A stretch of DNA of 64,000 bases, taken from positions 1,240,001 to 1,304,000 of the forward strand of contig NZ_CP043498.1 in NCBI RefSeq assembly GCF_009498215.1, written 5' to 3'. Under the pieces are notes generated by a model. That model was given only the letters and a program-made list of their open reading frames with translations. It ran no database searches and had not been told where the DNA came from. The DNA is from Rhizobium grahamii (GTDB lineage: Bacteria; Pseudomonadota; Alphaproteobacteria; Rhizobiales; Rhizobiaceae). The position numbers were made by a program, and so were the translations under genes. This document shows positions 18,122-27,253 of the stretch, one piece after another; positions within the stretch are counted from its first letter, which is position 1; each line of letters starts with the position of its first letter.

Positions 18122-19645
18122 ATGATTCACGATTTTGAGAACGTGCTCGTGGCGTCCGGGATGTCCAAATTCTTCCCCGGCGCTGTCGCGCTAAACAAGG
18201 TCGACTTCACGCTACGAAAGGGTGAAGTACATGCCCTGCTCGGCGAGAACGGCGCGGGCAAGTCGACGCTGATCAAATGCATGACCGGTGCCTACCATCG
18301 CGATGAAGGCAGCCTGATGCTTGATGGTGCGGAGATCGATCCGAGCAACACGCTCGCTGCCCAGAAGCTCGGTATCGGCACGGTCTATCAGGAGGTCAAC
18401 CTCCTTCCCAATCTCAGCGTTGCCGAAAATCTCTTCCTTGGGCGCCAGCCGCGGCGCTTCGGGATGATCGACACGGCAGCGATGAACCGCCAGGCGCGCA
18501 TGCTTCTGGAAGAATACGGTCTCGATATCGATGTCTCTGCGCAGCTTGATCGCTTTTCCGTCGCGGTCCAGCAGGTCGTCGCGATAGCGCGAGCCGTAGA
18601 CCTTTCCGGCAAGGTTCTCATTCTGGACGAGCCGACCGCCAGCCTCGATACGCATGAGGTTGCGATGTTGTTCCGCATCGTAAACGACTTGAGGAAGCGC
18701 GGGCTAGGAATTGTTTTCATTACGCATTTTATAGAACAGGTTTACGAGATCAGTGACCGGATAACGGTCCTGCGCAATGGTCGCCTGGTGGGAACGCGCG
18801 ACACCGCAGATCTGCCGCGGCAAAGTCTGATCGAGATGATGCTTGGCCACGAACTGGCCCATGCCGAGGCCGCCGCCAAGGAGAGGACGATCGCTGCCGG
18901 GCCGGTGAAGTACAGCTTCGAGGGCTACGGTAAGCGCGGCAAGGTCCGGCCGTTCGATCTTGAGGTTCGCGTCGGCGAAGTGGTCGGCGTTGCGGGCCTT
19001 CTCGGCTCGGGCCGAACCGAAACCGCCGAGCTGATGTTCGGGATAGAGAGTGCCGATAGCGGCACCGCCAGGATCGACGGCAAGACCGTGTCGCTGTCGA
19101 GCCCAAGAGCCGCCATCCGCAACGGTTTCGGGTTCTGCCCCGAGGACCGGAAGACGGATGGGATCATCGGCGACCTGTCGATACGGGAAAACATCGCATT
19201 GGCGCTGCAGGCCCGCCGCGGCTGGGCGCGACCTCTGTCACGCAGCGAGCAGAACCAGCTCGCAGACCGCTATATCAAGGCTCTCGATATCCGCACCACC
19301 GACCGCGAGAAGCCGATCCGGCTTCTGTCCGGGGGCAACCAGCAGAAGGCCATCCTTGCACGCTGGCTGGCGACCAATCCTGACTTTCTGATCCTGGATG
19401 AGCCCACGCGCGGCATCGACGTCGGTGCACACGCGGAGATCATCCGCCTGATCGAGCAACTTTGTGAAAAGGGCATGTCGCTGATCGTGATTTCATCGGA
19501 ATTAGAAGAGCTTGTGGCTTACAGTTCACGTGTCTTGGTACTCCGGGACCGCGAGCATGTGGCCGAACTGGCCGGCGAGAAGGTAACCACGGCAGGCATC
19601 GTGCAGGCGATCGCCGCGGCCGACAAGAAGGCGGAGGACGCATGA
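18122..19645 (+). CDS. ytfR: Sugar ABC importer ATP-binding protein (YtfR-like)
   Basis: A tandem ATPase of about 507 residues. The ATG at 18122 (MIHDFENVLVASGMSKFFPG) aligns with the E. coli YtfR start; in-frame starts at 18041 and 18071 would add a non-conserved leader. The first domain has Walker A GENGAGKST, a degenerate signature FSVAVQQVVAIARAV and Walker B VLILDEPTASLD. The second has GVAGLLGSGRTETAEL, signature LSGGNQQKAILARWL and LILDEPTRGID. It ends in an ATGA overlap with the first permease. Confidence 0.9.
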   Translation: MIHDFENVLVASGMSKFFPGAVALNKVDFTLRKGEVHALLGENGAGKSTLIKCMTGAYHRDEGSLMLDGAEIDPSNTLAAQKLGIGTVYQEVNLLPNLSVAENLFLGRQPRRFGMIDTAAMNRQARMLLEEYGLDIDVSAQLDRFSVAVQQVVAIARAVDLSGKVLILDEPTASLDTHEVAMLFRIVNDLRKRGLGIVFITHFIEQVYEISDRITVLRNGRLVGTRDTADLPRQSLIEMMLGHELAHAEAAAKERTIAAGPVKYSFEGYGKRGKVRPFDLEVRVGEVVGVAGLLGSGRTETAELMFGIESADSGTARIDGKTVSLSSPRAAIRNGFGFCPEDRKTDGIIGDLSIRENIALALQARRGWARPLSRSEQNQLADRYIKALDIRTTDREKPIRLLSGGNQQKAILARWLATNPDFLILDEPTRGIDVGAHAEIIRLIEQLCEKGMSLIVISSELEELVAYSSRVLVLRDREHVAELAGEKVTTAGIVQAIAAADKKAEDA

Positions 19646-20658
19646 CCTCGTCCCAGCACGCCCTCTTGATACGCCTTGCCCCGCAGTTGATTGCGCTTGC
19701 GGTCATTCTTCTGTTGAATTTCATAATGTTCCCGCAGTTTTTTAACGTTACAATTCAGAACGGACGCTTTTACGGCAGTCTGATCGACGTGTTGAACCGC
19801 GGCGCACCGGTTGCTTTGCTGGCGATCGGAATGACGCTGGTCATTGCGACCAAAGGCATCGACCTGTCTGTCGGCGCGGTGATCGCGATCTGCGGCGCGG
19901 TTGCGGCATCGTCCATCGTGTCGGGCAATTCGCTGGCCTGGACATTGATCGTGACGCTGCTGGTCGGTCTCGCCTGCGGTGCGTGGAACGGCTTTCTTGT
20001 TTCTATTCTCAACATCCAGCCGATCATTGCGACCCTGGTTCTCATGGTTGCCGGGCGCGGCATCGCGCAGCTGATCACCGAAGGCGTCATCATGACCTTC
20101 AACGATGACGGGCTGATCTTCTTCGGAAGCGGTTCGTTCGCCTTCATGCCGATGCCGGTCGTCATCTGGCTGGTCGTCGGTATACTGGTGACGCTGCTGG
20201 TCCGTCGTACGGCGCTCGGCATGCTGATAGAGGCGACGGGCATCAATCGGCGGGCAAGCAGACTGTCGGGTGTGCGGACGCCGGTCTTGCTTATGGCTGT
20301 TTATGTGGTCAGCGGCCTGTGTGCCGCGATCGCCGGGATCATCGTCGCTGCTGATATCAAGGGCGCCGATGCCAACAATGCCGGCCTCTGGCTGGAACTG
20401 GATGCGATCCTCGCCGTGGTCGTCGGCGGCAACTCGCTGCTCGGTGGCCGGTTCAGCATTGTCGGGTCGTTGATCGGCGCGATGATCATTCAGGCGGTGA
20501 ACACGGGCATTCTGCTCTCCGGCTTCCCGCCTGAATTCAACCTCATCATCAAGGCCGTGATCGTCCTTGTCATTCTGGTGATCCAGTCGCCGGCAGTCCA
20601 ATCGGCCGCGGTCTTCCTGCGGCGTCGACCGAGCCTCCGGGAGGAGCTTCAGAAATGA
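19642..20658 (+). CDS. ytfT: Sugar ABC importer permease (YtfT-like)
   Basis: A 338-residue permease of the RbsC-like family with about nine or ten membrane helices. It contains the conserved ATKGIDLSVGAVIAICGAVAA segment (residues about 72-92) and the late VVVGGNSLLGGRFSIVGSLI loop. Its start overlaps the ytfR stop by four bases, and its end overlaps yjfF by four bases. Confidence 0.9.
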   Translation: MTSSQHALLIRLAPQLIALAVILLLNFIMFPQFFNVTIQNGRFYGSLIDVLNRGAPVALLAIGMTLVIATKGIDLSVGAVIAICGAVAASSIVSGNSLAWTLIVTLLVGLACGAWNGFLVSILNIQPIIATLVLMVAGRGIAQLITEGVIMTFNDDGLIFFGSGSFAFMPMPVVIWLVVGILVTLLVRRTALGMLIEATGINRRASRLSGVRTPVLLMAVYVVSGLCAAIAGIIVAADIKGADANNAGLWLELDAILAVVVGGNSLLGGRFSIVGSLIGAMIIQAVNTGILLSGFPPEFNLIIKAVIVLVILVIQSPAVQSAAVFLRRRPSLREELQK

Positions 20659-21623
20659 ACTCGAAGTATCTGCCGCTGATGGCGACGATCGTCATATTCG
20701 TGCTGTCCTACGTCGTCTGCACCCTGCAATATCCGAGCATGCTGTCCACACGCGTGATCGGCAATCTGCTGACGGACAATGCATTTCTGGGCATTGCCGC
20801 TGTGGGCATGACATTCGTGATCATTTCGGGAGGCATCGACCTCTCGATTGGTTCGGTGATTGCTTTCACCGGCGTTTTCCTCGCTGTCATTCTCCAGAAC
20901 ACCACGATCCACCCGCTTGTCGCCTTCGTCCTGGTGTTGATCATCACGACCGCTTTCGGCGCGGCCATGGGAGCGGTCATCCACTATCTGCAGATGCCGG
21001 CCTTCATCGTGACGCTGGCGGGCATGTTCCTGGCGCGCGGCATGGCGTTCGTGCTTTCGATCGACAGCATTCCGATCAATCACGACTATTACAACACGCT
21101 ATCAGGCCTCTACTACAAGCTGCCCGGCGGCGGTCGGCTGACGTTGATCGGCGGCGTGATGATCCTTGTGTTTGCCGCAGGCATCTTCCTGGCTCATCGC
21201 ACGCGTTTCGGAGCGAACGTCTATGCGCTTGGTGGCGGGGTACAGACGGCGCAGCTGATGGGAGTTCCGGTTGCCCGGACGACGATCCAGATCTACGCTC
21301 TGTCAGGTTTCCTGGCCGGGCTATCGGGAATCGTTTTTTCTCTCTATACGTCCGCCGGCTATTCTCTGGCGGCGGTTGGTGTCGAGCTTGACGCCATTGC
21401 CGCAGTGGTGATCGGGGGAACACTGCTGACGGGGGGCGCAGGATTTGTGGCGGGGACCTTCGTCGGACTTTTGATACAGGGGCTCATTCAGACGTACATC
21501 ACTTTCGACGGCACGCTGTCGAGCTGGTGGACCAAGATACTGATCGGCCTTCTGCTTTTTGCATTCATCCTTATGCAGAAAGGCATCCTGTTTCTGTCTG
21601 GGTCCAACAAGAGGTACGCCTGA
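20655..21623 (+). CDS. yjfF: Sugar ABC importer permease (YjfF-like)
   Basis: A 322-residue second permease of the same importer. The landmarks are SGGIDLSIGSVIAFTGVFLA and the C-terminal VVIGGTLLTGGAGFVAGTFVG, the paired signatures seen in YtfT and YjfF. Two different permeases imply a heterodimeric channel. The FadR-type regulator follows 14 bases downstream and probably belongs to the same transcript. Confidence 0.9.
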   Translation: MNSKYLPLMATIVIFVLSYVVCTLQYPSMLSTRVIGNLLTDNAFLGIAAVGMTFVIISGGIDLSIGSVIAFTGVFLAVILQNTTIHPLVAFVLVLIITTAFGAAMGAVIHYLQMPAFIVTLAGMFLARGMAFVLSIDSIPINHDYYNTLSGLYYKLPGGGRLTLIGGVMILVFAAGIFLAHRTRFGANVYALGGGVQTAQLMGVPVARTTIQIYALSGFLAGLSGIVFSLYTSAGYSLAAVGVELDAIAAVVIGGTLLTGGAGFVAGTFVGLLIQGLIQTYITFDGTLSSWWTKILIGLLLFAFILMQKGILFLSGSNKRYA

Positions 21624-21637
21624 GGGGGAGGTAGTGT

Positions 21638-22390
21638 TTGCGTAACCGAATGCTTGATACGGGCAAGTTGGCGAGACGATCGCGCACGAGCCATGCGCAG
21701 GTTGTGGACGAACTGGGCAGGGCAATCGTCGGCGGAATTTATTCCGTAGGGACCATTCTACCCGGCGATGCCGAGCTTGCCCAGCGGTTCAAGGTCTCGC
21801 GAACCGTTCTGCGTGAGACCATGAAGACGCTTGCCGCGAAAGGCATGATCGTCGCCAAGGCGCGCGTCGGCACCCGGGTTACCGAAAAGAATCAGTGGAA
21901 CATGTTCGATAGCGAGGTGATCGCCTGGCACTTCGACAACGGCGTCACTGAAGAGTTCCTGCTGCAACTCTACGACATTCGACTGGCGGTCGAACCTTTC
22001 GCTGCCGGCCTTGCCGCCGAACGTGCGAGCCGAAGCGAGATCGCCAATCTCGGGACGCTCGCGATGGAAATGGCGGAGCCCGGGCATACGTCCGAAAGCC
22101 TCGCGCTGGCAGACCTTCGCTTCCACCTGGCGATCGCTGATGCCGCGCACAATCCCTTCATGCACACGCTCGGCAGTCTGATCGAAGCGGCCCTTGTCGG
22201 CATGTTCCGCATCAGCACGCCGCCGTCCGAGAACGGCTTCTCGAATATCGCGGAAACCCACATGCGTATCGTCAACGCGATCGGTGGTGGAAATGTGCAC
22301 GGTGCACGCGCGGCGATGGAAGCTGTGATCATAGACGGGCGCGATCACGTGCGCGAGGCATATGCACTTGATGATACGGTCCCGGCCTGA
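21638..22390 (+). CDS. GntR/FadR family regulator of the sugar importer
   Basis: A 250-residue FCD-type GntR regulator. The winged helix (GRAIVGGIYSVGTILPGDAE to FKVSRTVLRETMKTLAAKGM) is at about residues 25-85, and a C-terminal FCD ligand domain carries the metal-binding His/Asp pattern (DLRFHLAIADAAHNPFMH, ETHMRIVNAI). The start is most likely the TTG at 21638, which has GGGGAGG six bases upstream. The position right after yjfF suggests it controls the importer operon in response to the sugar or a derivative. Confidence 0.88.
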   Translation: MRNRMLDTGKLARRSRTSHAQVVDELGRAIVGGIYSVGTILPGDAELAQRFKVSRTVLRETMKTLAAKGMIVAKARVGTRVTEKNQWNMFDSEVIAWHFDNGVTEEFLLQLYDIRLAVEPFAAGLAAERASRSEIANLGTLAMEMAEPGHTSESLALADLRFHLAIADAAHNPFMHTLGSLIEAALVGMFRISTPPSENGFSNIAETHMRIVNAIGGGNVHGARAAMEAVIIDGRDHVREAYALDDTVPA

Positions 22391-22473
22391 CATCCATTTT
22401 TGATCTTTGTTCGGAATTGGTCTTGCTGCTATGAGGCAGGAACCTAGCCGAAACGGATTCTTGGAGCCGGACC

Positions 22474-23835
22474 ATGGAACGCACTTGTCTTGCCGTCATT
22501 CTCGCTGCCGGTGACAGCACGCGAATGAAATCGTCGAAGTCGAAGGTGCTTCACCCGGTCGCGAACCGACCGATGATCGCCCATGTCGTCGATGCGGTGG
22601 CAAAGAGCGATATATCGTCCGTGGCGCTCGTCGTCGGGCGGAACGCCGACGAGGTTGTGAATGCCGCCAGCGTCGATGGCGTCGCGATCGAAGCCTATTT
22701 GCAGAAAGAGCGCCTTGGAACCGGCCACGCCGTGCTTGCCGCCCGCGAGGCAATTGCGCGTGGCTATGACGATATCGTCGTTACCTACGGGGATGTGCCG
22801 CTGCAGACCGACGGTCCGTTGAAGGCTGCCCGCCGGCATCTGGCCGAAGGTAGCGATATCGTTGTCATCGGTTTTCATACGAACCGCCCGACGGGCTACG
22901 GTCGTCTGCTGGTCAAGGACGGCGAGCTGATCGCGATCCGCGAGGAAAAGGACGCGACCGACGCCGAGCGCGCGGTGACGTGGTGCAACAGCGGCCTGAT
23001 GGCGATCAATGGCCGCAAGGCGCTGGATCTGCTTTCTCGGATCGGCAACAGCAATGCCAAGGGCGAGTACTATCTGACCGATCTCGTGGAGATCGCCCGT
23101 TCGCTGGGTGGACGCGTAACGGCCGTCGATGCGCCCGAGGTCGAGATGACCGGGTGTAACAACCGCGCCGAGCTGGCCGTGATCGAACGACTGTGGCAGG
23201 AACGCCGGCGCCACGAGTTGATGATCTCGGGCGTAAGCATGATCGCACCCGAAACCGTATTCTTGTCCTACGATACCGTCATCGGCCAGGACGCGCTGAT
23301 CGAGCCGAACGTTGTGTTCGGGCCCGGCGTCGTCATCGACGGTGGCGCTGTCATTCACGCCTTCAGCCATATCGAGGGAGCGCATGTCAGCACTGGCGCG
23401 ACTGTCGGTCCGTTCGCCCGCCTGCGACCAGGCGCAAATCTGGCGGAAGGCTCCAAGGTCGGCAATTTCTGCGAGGTCAAGAACGGTGAGATCGGCGCAG
23501 GGGCCAAAGTCAACCATCTGACCTATATCGGTGATGCTAAGATCGGCGCCGGCGCGAATATCGGCGCGGGAACCATCACCTGCAACTACGACGGCGTCAA
23601 CAAGAGCGAGACCCTGATCGGAGCCAATGCTTTCATCGGTTCCAATTCATCTCTGGTGGCGCCTGTCAGCGTCGGCGACAACGCCTATGTCGCTTCCGGC
23701 AGTGTCATTACCGCTGATGTTCCCGCTGACGCACTGGCCTTCGGACGTGCTCGCCAGGAAGTGAAGCCCGGGCGGGCAACTGCGCTCCGAGAACGGGCGC
23801 TTGCGCTCAAGGCTGCAAGAAAGACGAAAAGCTGA
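22474..23835 (+). CDS. glmU: Bifunctional UDP-GlcNAc pyrophosphorylase / glucosamine-1-phosphate acetyltransferase
   Basis: A 453-residue enzyme making UDP-GlcNAc for peptidoglycan and lipopolysaccharide. The N-terminal nucleotidyltransferase domain opens with [20 protein letters not shown] (the G-x-G-T-R-M-type loop). From about residue 250 the left-handed beta-helix of hexapeptide repeats follows, containing the acetyltransferase active-site region ([20 protein letters not shown], then [13 protein letters not shown]). Length is normal. glmS follows after about 105 bases. Confidence 0.95.
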   Translation: MERTCLAVILAAGDSTRMKSSKSKVLHPVANRPMIAHVVDAVAKSDISSVALVVGRNADEVVNAASVDGVAIEAYLQKERLGTGHAVLAAREAIARGYDDIVVTYGDVPLQTDGPLKAARRHLAEGSDIVVIGFHTNRPTGYGRLLVKDGELIAIREEKDATDAERAVTWCNSGLMAINGRKALDLLSRIGNSNAKGEYYLTDLVEIARSLGGRVTAVDAPEVEMTGCNNRAELAVIERLWQERRRHELMISGVSMIAPETVFLSYDTVIGQDALIEPNVVFGPGVVIDGGAVIHAFSHIEGAHVSTGATVGPFARLRPGANLAEGSKVGNFCEVKNGEIGAGAKVNHLTYIGDAKIGAGANIGAGTITCNYDGVNKSETLIGANAFIGSNSSLVAPVSVGDNAYVASGSVITADVPADALAFGRARQEVKPGRATALRERALALKAARKTKS

Positions 23836-23847
23836 CGTCTTTCATAA

Positions 23848-23874
23848 CGGGCGGAAACTGAAAGTGACCGCCCG
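23848..23874 (+). other. Hairpin between glmU and glmS
   Basis: The arms CGGGCGG (23848-23854) and CCGCCCG (23868-23874) could form a 7-bp stem with a 13-base loop in the glmU-glmS gap. There is no T-run, so it is not a standard terminator, and it lacks the conserved core of the glmS ribozyme. Its function is unknown. Confidence 0.35.
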
Positions 23875-23940
23875 GCCAATTGAGAAAAAAGAGAAAATTG
23901 TTACGACTGCCGTCCGAAACGGAAGGCTCTGGGGGTTCGC

Positions 23941-25767
23941 ATGTGCGGAATAGTTGGAATCGTTGGAAATAGCCCGGTTGCGGCGCGTCTGGTCGATGCG
24001 TTGAAGCGACTCGAATACCGGGGCTACGATTCCGCCGGTGTTGCCACAATTCACGATGGCCGCATGGACCGCCGCCGCGCGGAAGGCAAACTGTTCAATC
24101 TCGAGAAGAGGCTCGATAGCGAGCCGCTGCCTGGCACAATCGGCATTGCCCACACGCGTTGGGCGACACATGGCGTGCCGAACGAAACCAACGCGCATCC
24201 GCATTTCGTGCAGGGCGTTGCCGTCGTTCATAATGGTATCATCGAAAACTTCTCCGAACTCCGCGACGAACTGACGGCGGAGGGCGCTGTCTTCGAAACA
24301 CAGACCGACACCGAAGTCGTCGCCCATCTGATGGCGAAGTATCTGCGCGAAGGATTGGCACCGCGCGATGCCATGCAGAAGATGCTGAACCGGGTCACCG
24401 GCGCCTATGCGCTGGCTGTCATGCTGCAGAATGACCCCGGCACGATCATGGCCGCCCGTTCGGGCCCGCCGCTTGCCGTTGGTTACGGCAAGGGGGAGAT
24501 GTTCCTCGGTTCGGATGCGATCGCGCTTTCGCCGTTCACCAACGAGATCACATATCTCGTCGACGGCGATTGGGCGGTGATCACCAGGGACAGCGTCTCC
24601 ATTCTGGATTTCGCTGGCAATGACGTGGTCCGGCCGCGACAGATCTCCCAGACCACGGCGTTCGTCGTCGACAAGGGCAACCATCGCCATTTCATGGAGA
24701 AGGAGATCTACGAACAGCCGGAAGTGATCTCGCATGCGCTGAGCCACTATGTGGACTTCGCAAGCAACACGATCAGCGCCAATGCGGCAGCGATCGACTT
24801 CAAGGCTGCCACGGGTCTTGCGATTTCCGCCTGCGGTACGGCATATCTGGCCGGTCTGGTCGGCAAATACTGGTTCGAGCTTTATGCTCGCCTGCCTGTC
24901 GAGATCGACGTTGCCTCGGAGTTCCGCTACCGCGAGATGCCGTTGTCGCCGACACAGGCCGCGCTTTTCATCTCTCAGTCCGGCGAGACGGCCGACACGC
25001 TCGCATCGCTCCGCTACTGCAAGGACAACGGCCTGAAGATCGGAGCAGTCGTAAACGTCAGGGAATCGACCATAGCGCGCGAATCCGACGCTATCTTCCC
25101 GATCATGGCCGGACCGGAAATCGGCGTGGCGTCCACCAAGGCGTTTACCTGCCAGCTTGCCGTGCTTGCATCGCTGGCGCTCGGTGCCGGCAAGGCGAGG
25201 GGCTTGATCGATACCGCGCAAGAAAAGGAATTCGTACGCCACCTCGCGGAGATGCCGCGTATCATGAGCCGCGTCCTCAACGAGATCCAGCCGCAGATGG
25301 AAAGCCTGTCGAGAGAGCTTTCGAAATGCCGTGACGTTCTCTATCTCGGTCGCGGAACGAGCTTCCCGCTCGCGATGGAAGGAGCGTTGAAGCTCAAGGA
25401 GATCTCCTACATTCACGCGGAAGGCTATGCCGCAGGAGAACTCAAGCACGGGCCGATCGCTCTGATCGACGAGAACATGCCAGTCATCGTGATCGCGCCG
25501 TACGACCGTTTCTTCGAAAAGACCGTCTCCAACATGCAGGAGGTCGCCGCGCGCGGCGGGCGGATCATCTTCATCACGGACGAGGCAGGCGCAGCAGCCT
25601 CGAAGCTGCCGACAATGGCAACGATCGTCCTTCCGAACGTCGATGAGATCATCGCCCCGATGATCTTCTCGCTGCCCATCCAGCTGCTGGCCTATCATAC
25701 GGCGGTTTTCATGGGCACGGACGTCGATCAGCCGCGCAATCTGGCGAAGTCGGTCACGGTCGAGTGA
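23941..25767 (+). CDS. glmS: Glutamine-fructose-6-phosphate aminotransferase (isomerizing)
   Basis: A 608-residue enzyme converting fructose-6-phosphate and glutamine to glucosamine-6-phosphate, the first step toward UDP-GlcNAc. The N-terminal Cys nucleophile is at position 2 of MCGIVGIVG. The glutaminase domain contains HTRWATHG, and two SIS sugar-isomerase domains follow (SQSGETADTLASLRYC; GRGTSFPLAMEGALKLKEIS). The C-terminus ends NLAKSVTVE as in the family. It lies directly after glmU, forming an amino-sugar block. Confidence 0.96.
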   Translation: MCGIVGIVGNSPVAARLVDALKRLEYRGYDSAGVATIHDGRMDRRRAEGKLFNLEKRLDSEPLPGTIGIAHTRWATHGVPNETNAHPHFVQGVAVVHNGIIENFSELRDELTAEGAVFETQTDTEVVAHLMAKYLREGLAPRDAMQKMLNRVTGAYALAVMLQNDPGTIMAARSGPPLAVGYGKGEMFLGSDAIALSPFTNEITYLVDGDWAVITRDSVSILDFAGNDVVRPRQISQTTAFVVDKGNHRHFMEKEIYEQPEVISHALSHYVDFASNTISANAAAIDFKAATGLAISACGTAYLAGLVGKYWFELYARLPVEIDVASEFRYREMPLSPTQAALFISQSGETADTLASLRYCKDNGLKIGAVVNVRESTIARESDAIFPIMAGPEIGVASTKAFTCQLAVLASLALGAGKARGLIDTAQEKEFVRHLAEMPRIMSRVLNEIQPQMESLSRELSKCRDVLYLGRGTSFPLAMEGALKLKEISYIHAEGYAAGELKHGPIALIDENMPVIVIAPYDRFFEKTVSNMQEVAARGGRIIFITDEAGAAASKLPTMATIVLPNVDEIIAPMIFSLPIQLLAYHTAVFMGTDVDQPRNLAKSVTVE

Positions 25768-25882
25768 GGATTGGTCTGCGGACTTGTGCGGGGCGGCGAA
25801 TTCTGGCAGCCTCGCGGAGGAAAGCACCGGAGGCACTGATTTCCGATTTGCCGTTAGGCTCAAAGGAGTTCGTCAGCAAGCA

Positions 25883-26586
25883 ATGACGGAAAAAATGCCC
25901 CGTTTGTCGATCGCCACGCGCATCAGAAACAACTTTCTGGCCGGCCTGATTATTTGCGCGCCGATCGCCATTACCCTGTGGCTGACATGGTCGGTCGTTC
26001 GGTGGGCGGATAGCTGGGTAAAGCCCTATCTCCCCGCGCGCTATGACCCCGACAACTATCTGAATTTCGCGGTTCCCGGATCCGGACTGCTGATCGCATT
26101 GGTGATCATCACTCTTATCGGGTTTCTAGGAAAGAATCTGATCGGTCAGTCGATCGTCCAGTTCAGTGAGTCCCTGGTAAGACGCGTCCCCCTGGTGCGC
26201 GTCATCTACAAGAGCGTGAAGCAGATCTTTGAAACGGTGCTGAAAGAACGCAGCAACTCGTTCAAGAAGGTCGGCCTGATCGAGTACCCGAGCGCGGGCC
26301 TCTGGTCTCTGGTATTCGTCGCAACGGATGCCAAGGGGAAATTGCTTCGAAGTTCAACGCGATGGGCCATGACATGGTCAGCGTGTTCCTTCCGCCTACG
26401 CCGGTGCCGACGGCCGGTTTCCTGATCTTCGTGCCGCGTGAAAAGATCGTCTTTCTCGACATGTCACCCGAAGACGCCGCAAAGCTCCTGATTTCTGGCG
26501 GACTGGTGACGCCGGAGGAGCTTGCGTCTCGAATATCCAAGAGCGACAAGCCGCGCGCACCGCGCCCTGCGCCTATAGAGATGTAA
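25883..26586 (+). pseudogene. DUF502 membrane protein, frameshifted (one base missing near 26336)
   Basis: A DUF502-family inner-membrane protein of unknown function. The first frame starts at the ATG at 25883 and has two membrane segments (LAGLIICAPIAITLWLTW; GLLIALVIITLIGFLG) and the conserved IYKSVKQIFETVL and GLWSLVFVATD. It then runs into nonsense after residue 152. The continuation (GHDMVSVFLPPTPVPTAGF, then DMSPEDAAKLLISGG) lies in the +1 frame. Adding one G to the GGGG at 26335-26338 rejoins the two parts into about 234 residues with a family-normal EIASKFNAMG junction. It follows glmS. Confidence 0.85.
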
Positions 26587-26595
26587 CGGCCAGCC

Positions 26596-27090
26596 TCAGT
26601 CGCCGGACTTTTCCCATTTCTTAATAAGCCGGTCGCGCTTCAACTTGGACAAGCGCTGGAGCCAGAAGATTCCATCGAGCTGGTCCGTCTCATGCTGGAT
26701 ACAGACAGAAAGAAAGCCGTCTGCGGTCTCTTCGTGCGCTACCCCCGAGAGATCCTGATAGCGAAACCGTATCGACTTTGGCCGAACGACCTCTTCAGTC
26801 GCGCCCGGCATGGATACGCTGCCTTCGGTTTGCCGGACGGTCTCCTCGGAAGACCAGAGGATCTCAGGGTTGACGTATACGCGTATCCCGTCTTCGCGGT
26901 TGAGCTCAATGACCGTCAGCCGCTGAAAGACGCCGATGTGCGCGGCGGTAATACCGACGCCGGGAGCCGCGCGCATCGTGTCGAGCAGATCCGTCGAAAG
27001 GGCGCTGAGATCGTCGTGGAATTCGGTAACAGGCGCGCAAGCCGTCCGGAGACCGACATGGGGGAAGCGCAGGATAGGGCGGACGGGCAC
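26596..27090 (-). CDS. Peptide deformylase-like protein with degenerate active site
   Basis: A 164-residue protein with the deformylase fold pattern, but the three metal-site motifs are altered. The GxGxAAPQ loop reads GVGITAAHIG, the EGCLS motif reads EGSVS (the metal-ligand Cys is replaced by Ser), and HExDH reads HETDQ (the second His replaced by Gln). With at least two of the three metal ligands lost, classic N-formyl-methionine deformylase activity is unlikely. It is convergent with the DUF502 gene. Related degenerate paralogues exist in rhizobia beside a true def gene; the role is unknown. Confidence 0.8.
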   Translation of the reverse strand: MPVRPILRFPHVGLRTACAPVTEFHDDLSALSTDLLDTMRAAPGVGITAAHIGVFQRLTVIELNREDGIRVYVNPEILWSSEETVRQTEGSVSMPGATEEVVRPKSIRFRYQDLSGVAHEETADGFLSVCIQHETDQLDGIFWLQRLSKLKRDRLIKKWEKSGD

Positions 27091-27253
27091 TGCGAAAATA
27101 TCTCCAGATTCTCGATGCGGCGGAAACTATCTGGGGCAAGAGGAATTGTCATCTGCGTTGCCGGCTTGCGGCTGGACGCGATAGCGCCTTTCGGCTAGCA
27201 CGGACACAATTGCGGCGAAGTCCAGGCTTCGAATCAGATGAGGGCGGCAGAGG

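Noticed and set aside
23836..23940. glmS ribozyme or riboswitch upstream of glmS
   Set aside because: The leader lacks the conserved ribozyme core, which is a feature of Firmicutes and some other phyla. Only a plain hairpin is present.
23842..25863. A 673-codon open frame antisense to glmS
   Set aside because: It mirrors a highly conserved gene and arises from high-GC codon bias. It has no ribosome-binding site or recognisable domain.
26596..27090. Functional peptide deformylase (def)
   Set aside because: The metal-ligand Cys and second His are replaced, so it is called only as a deformylase-like protein.
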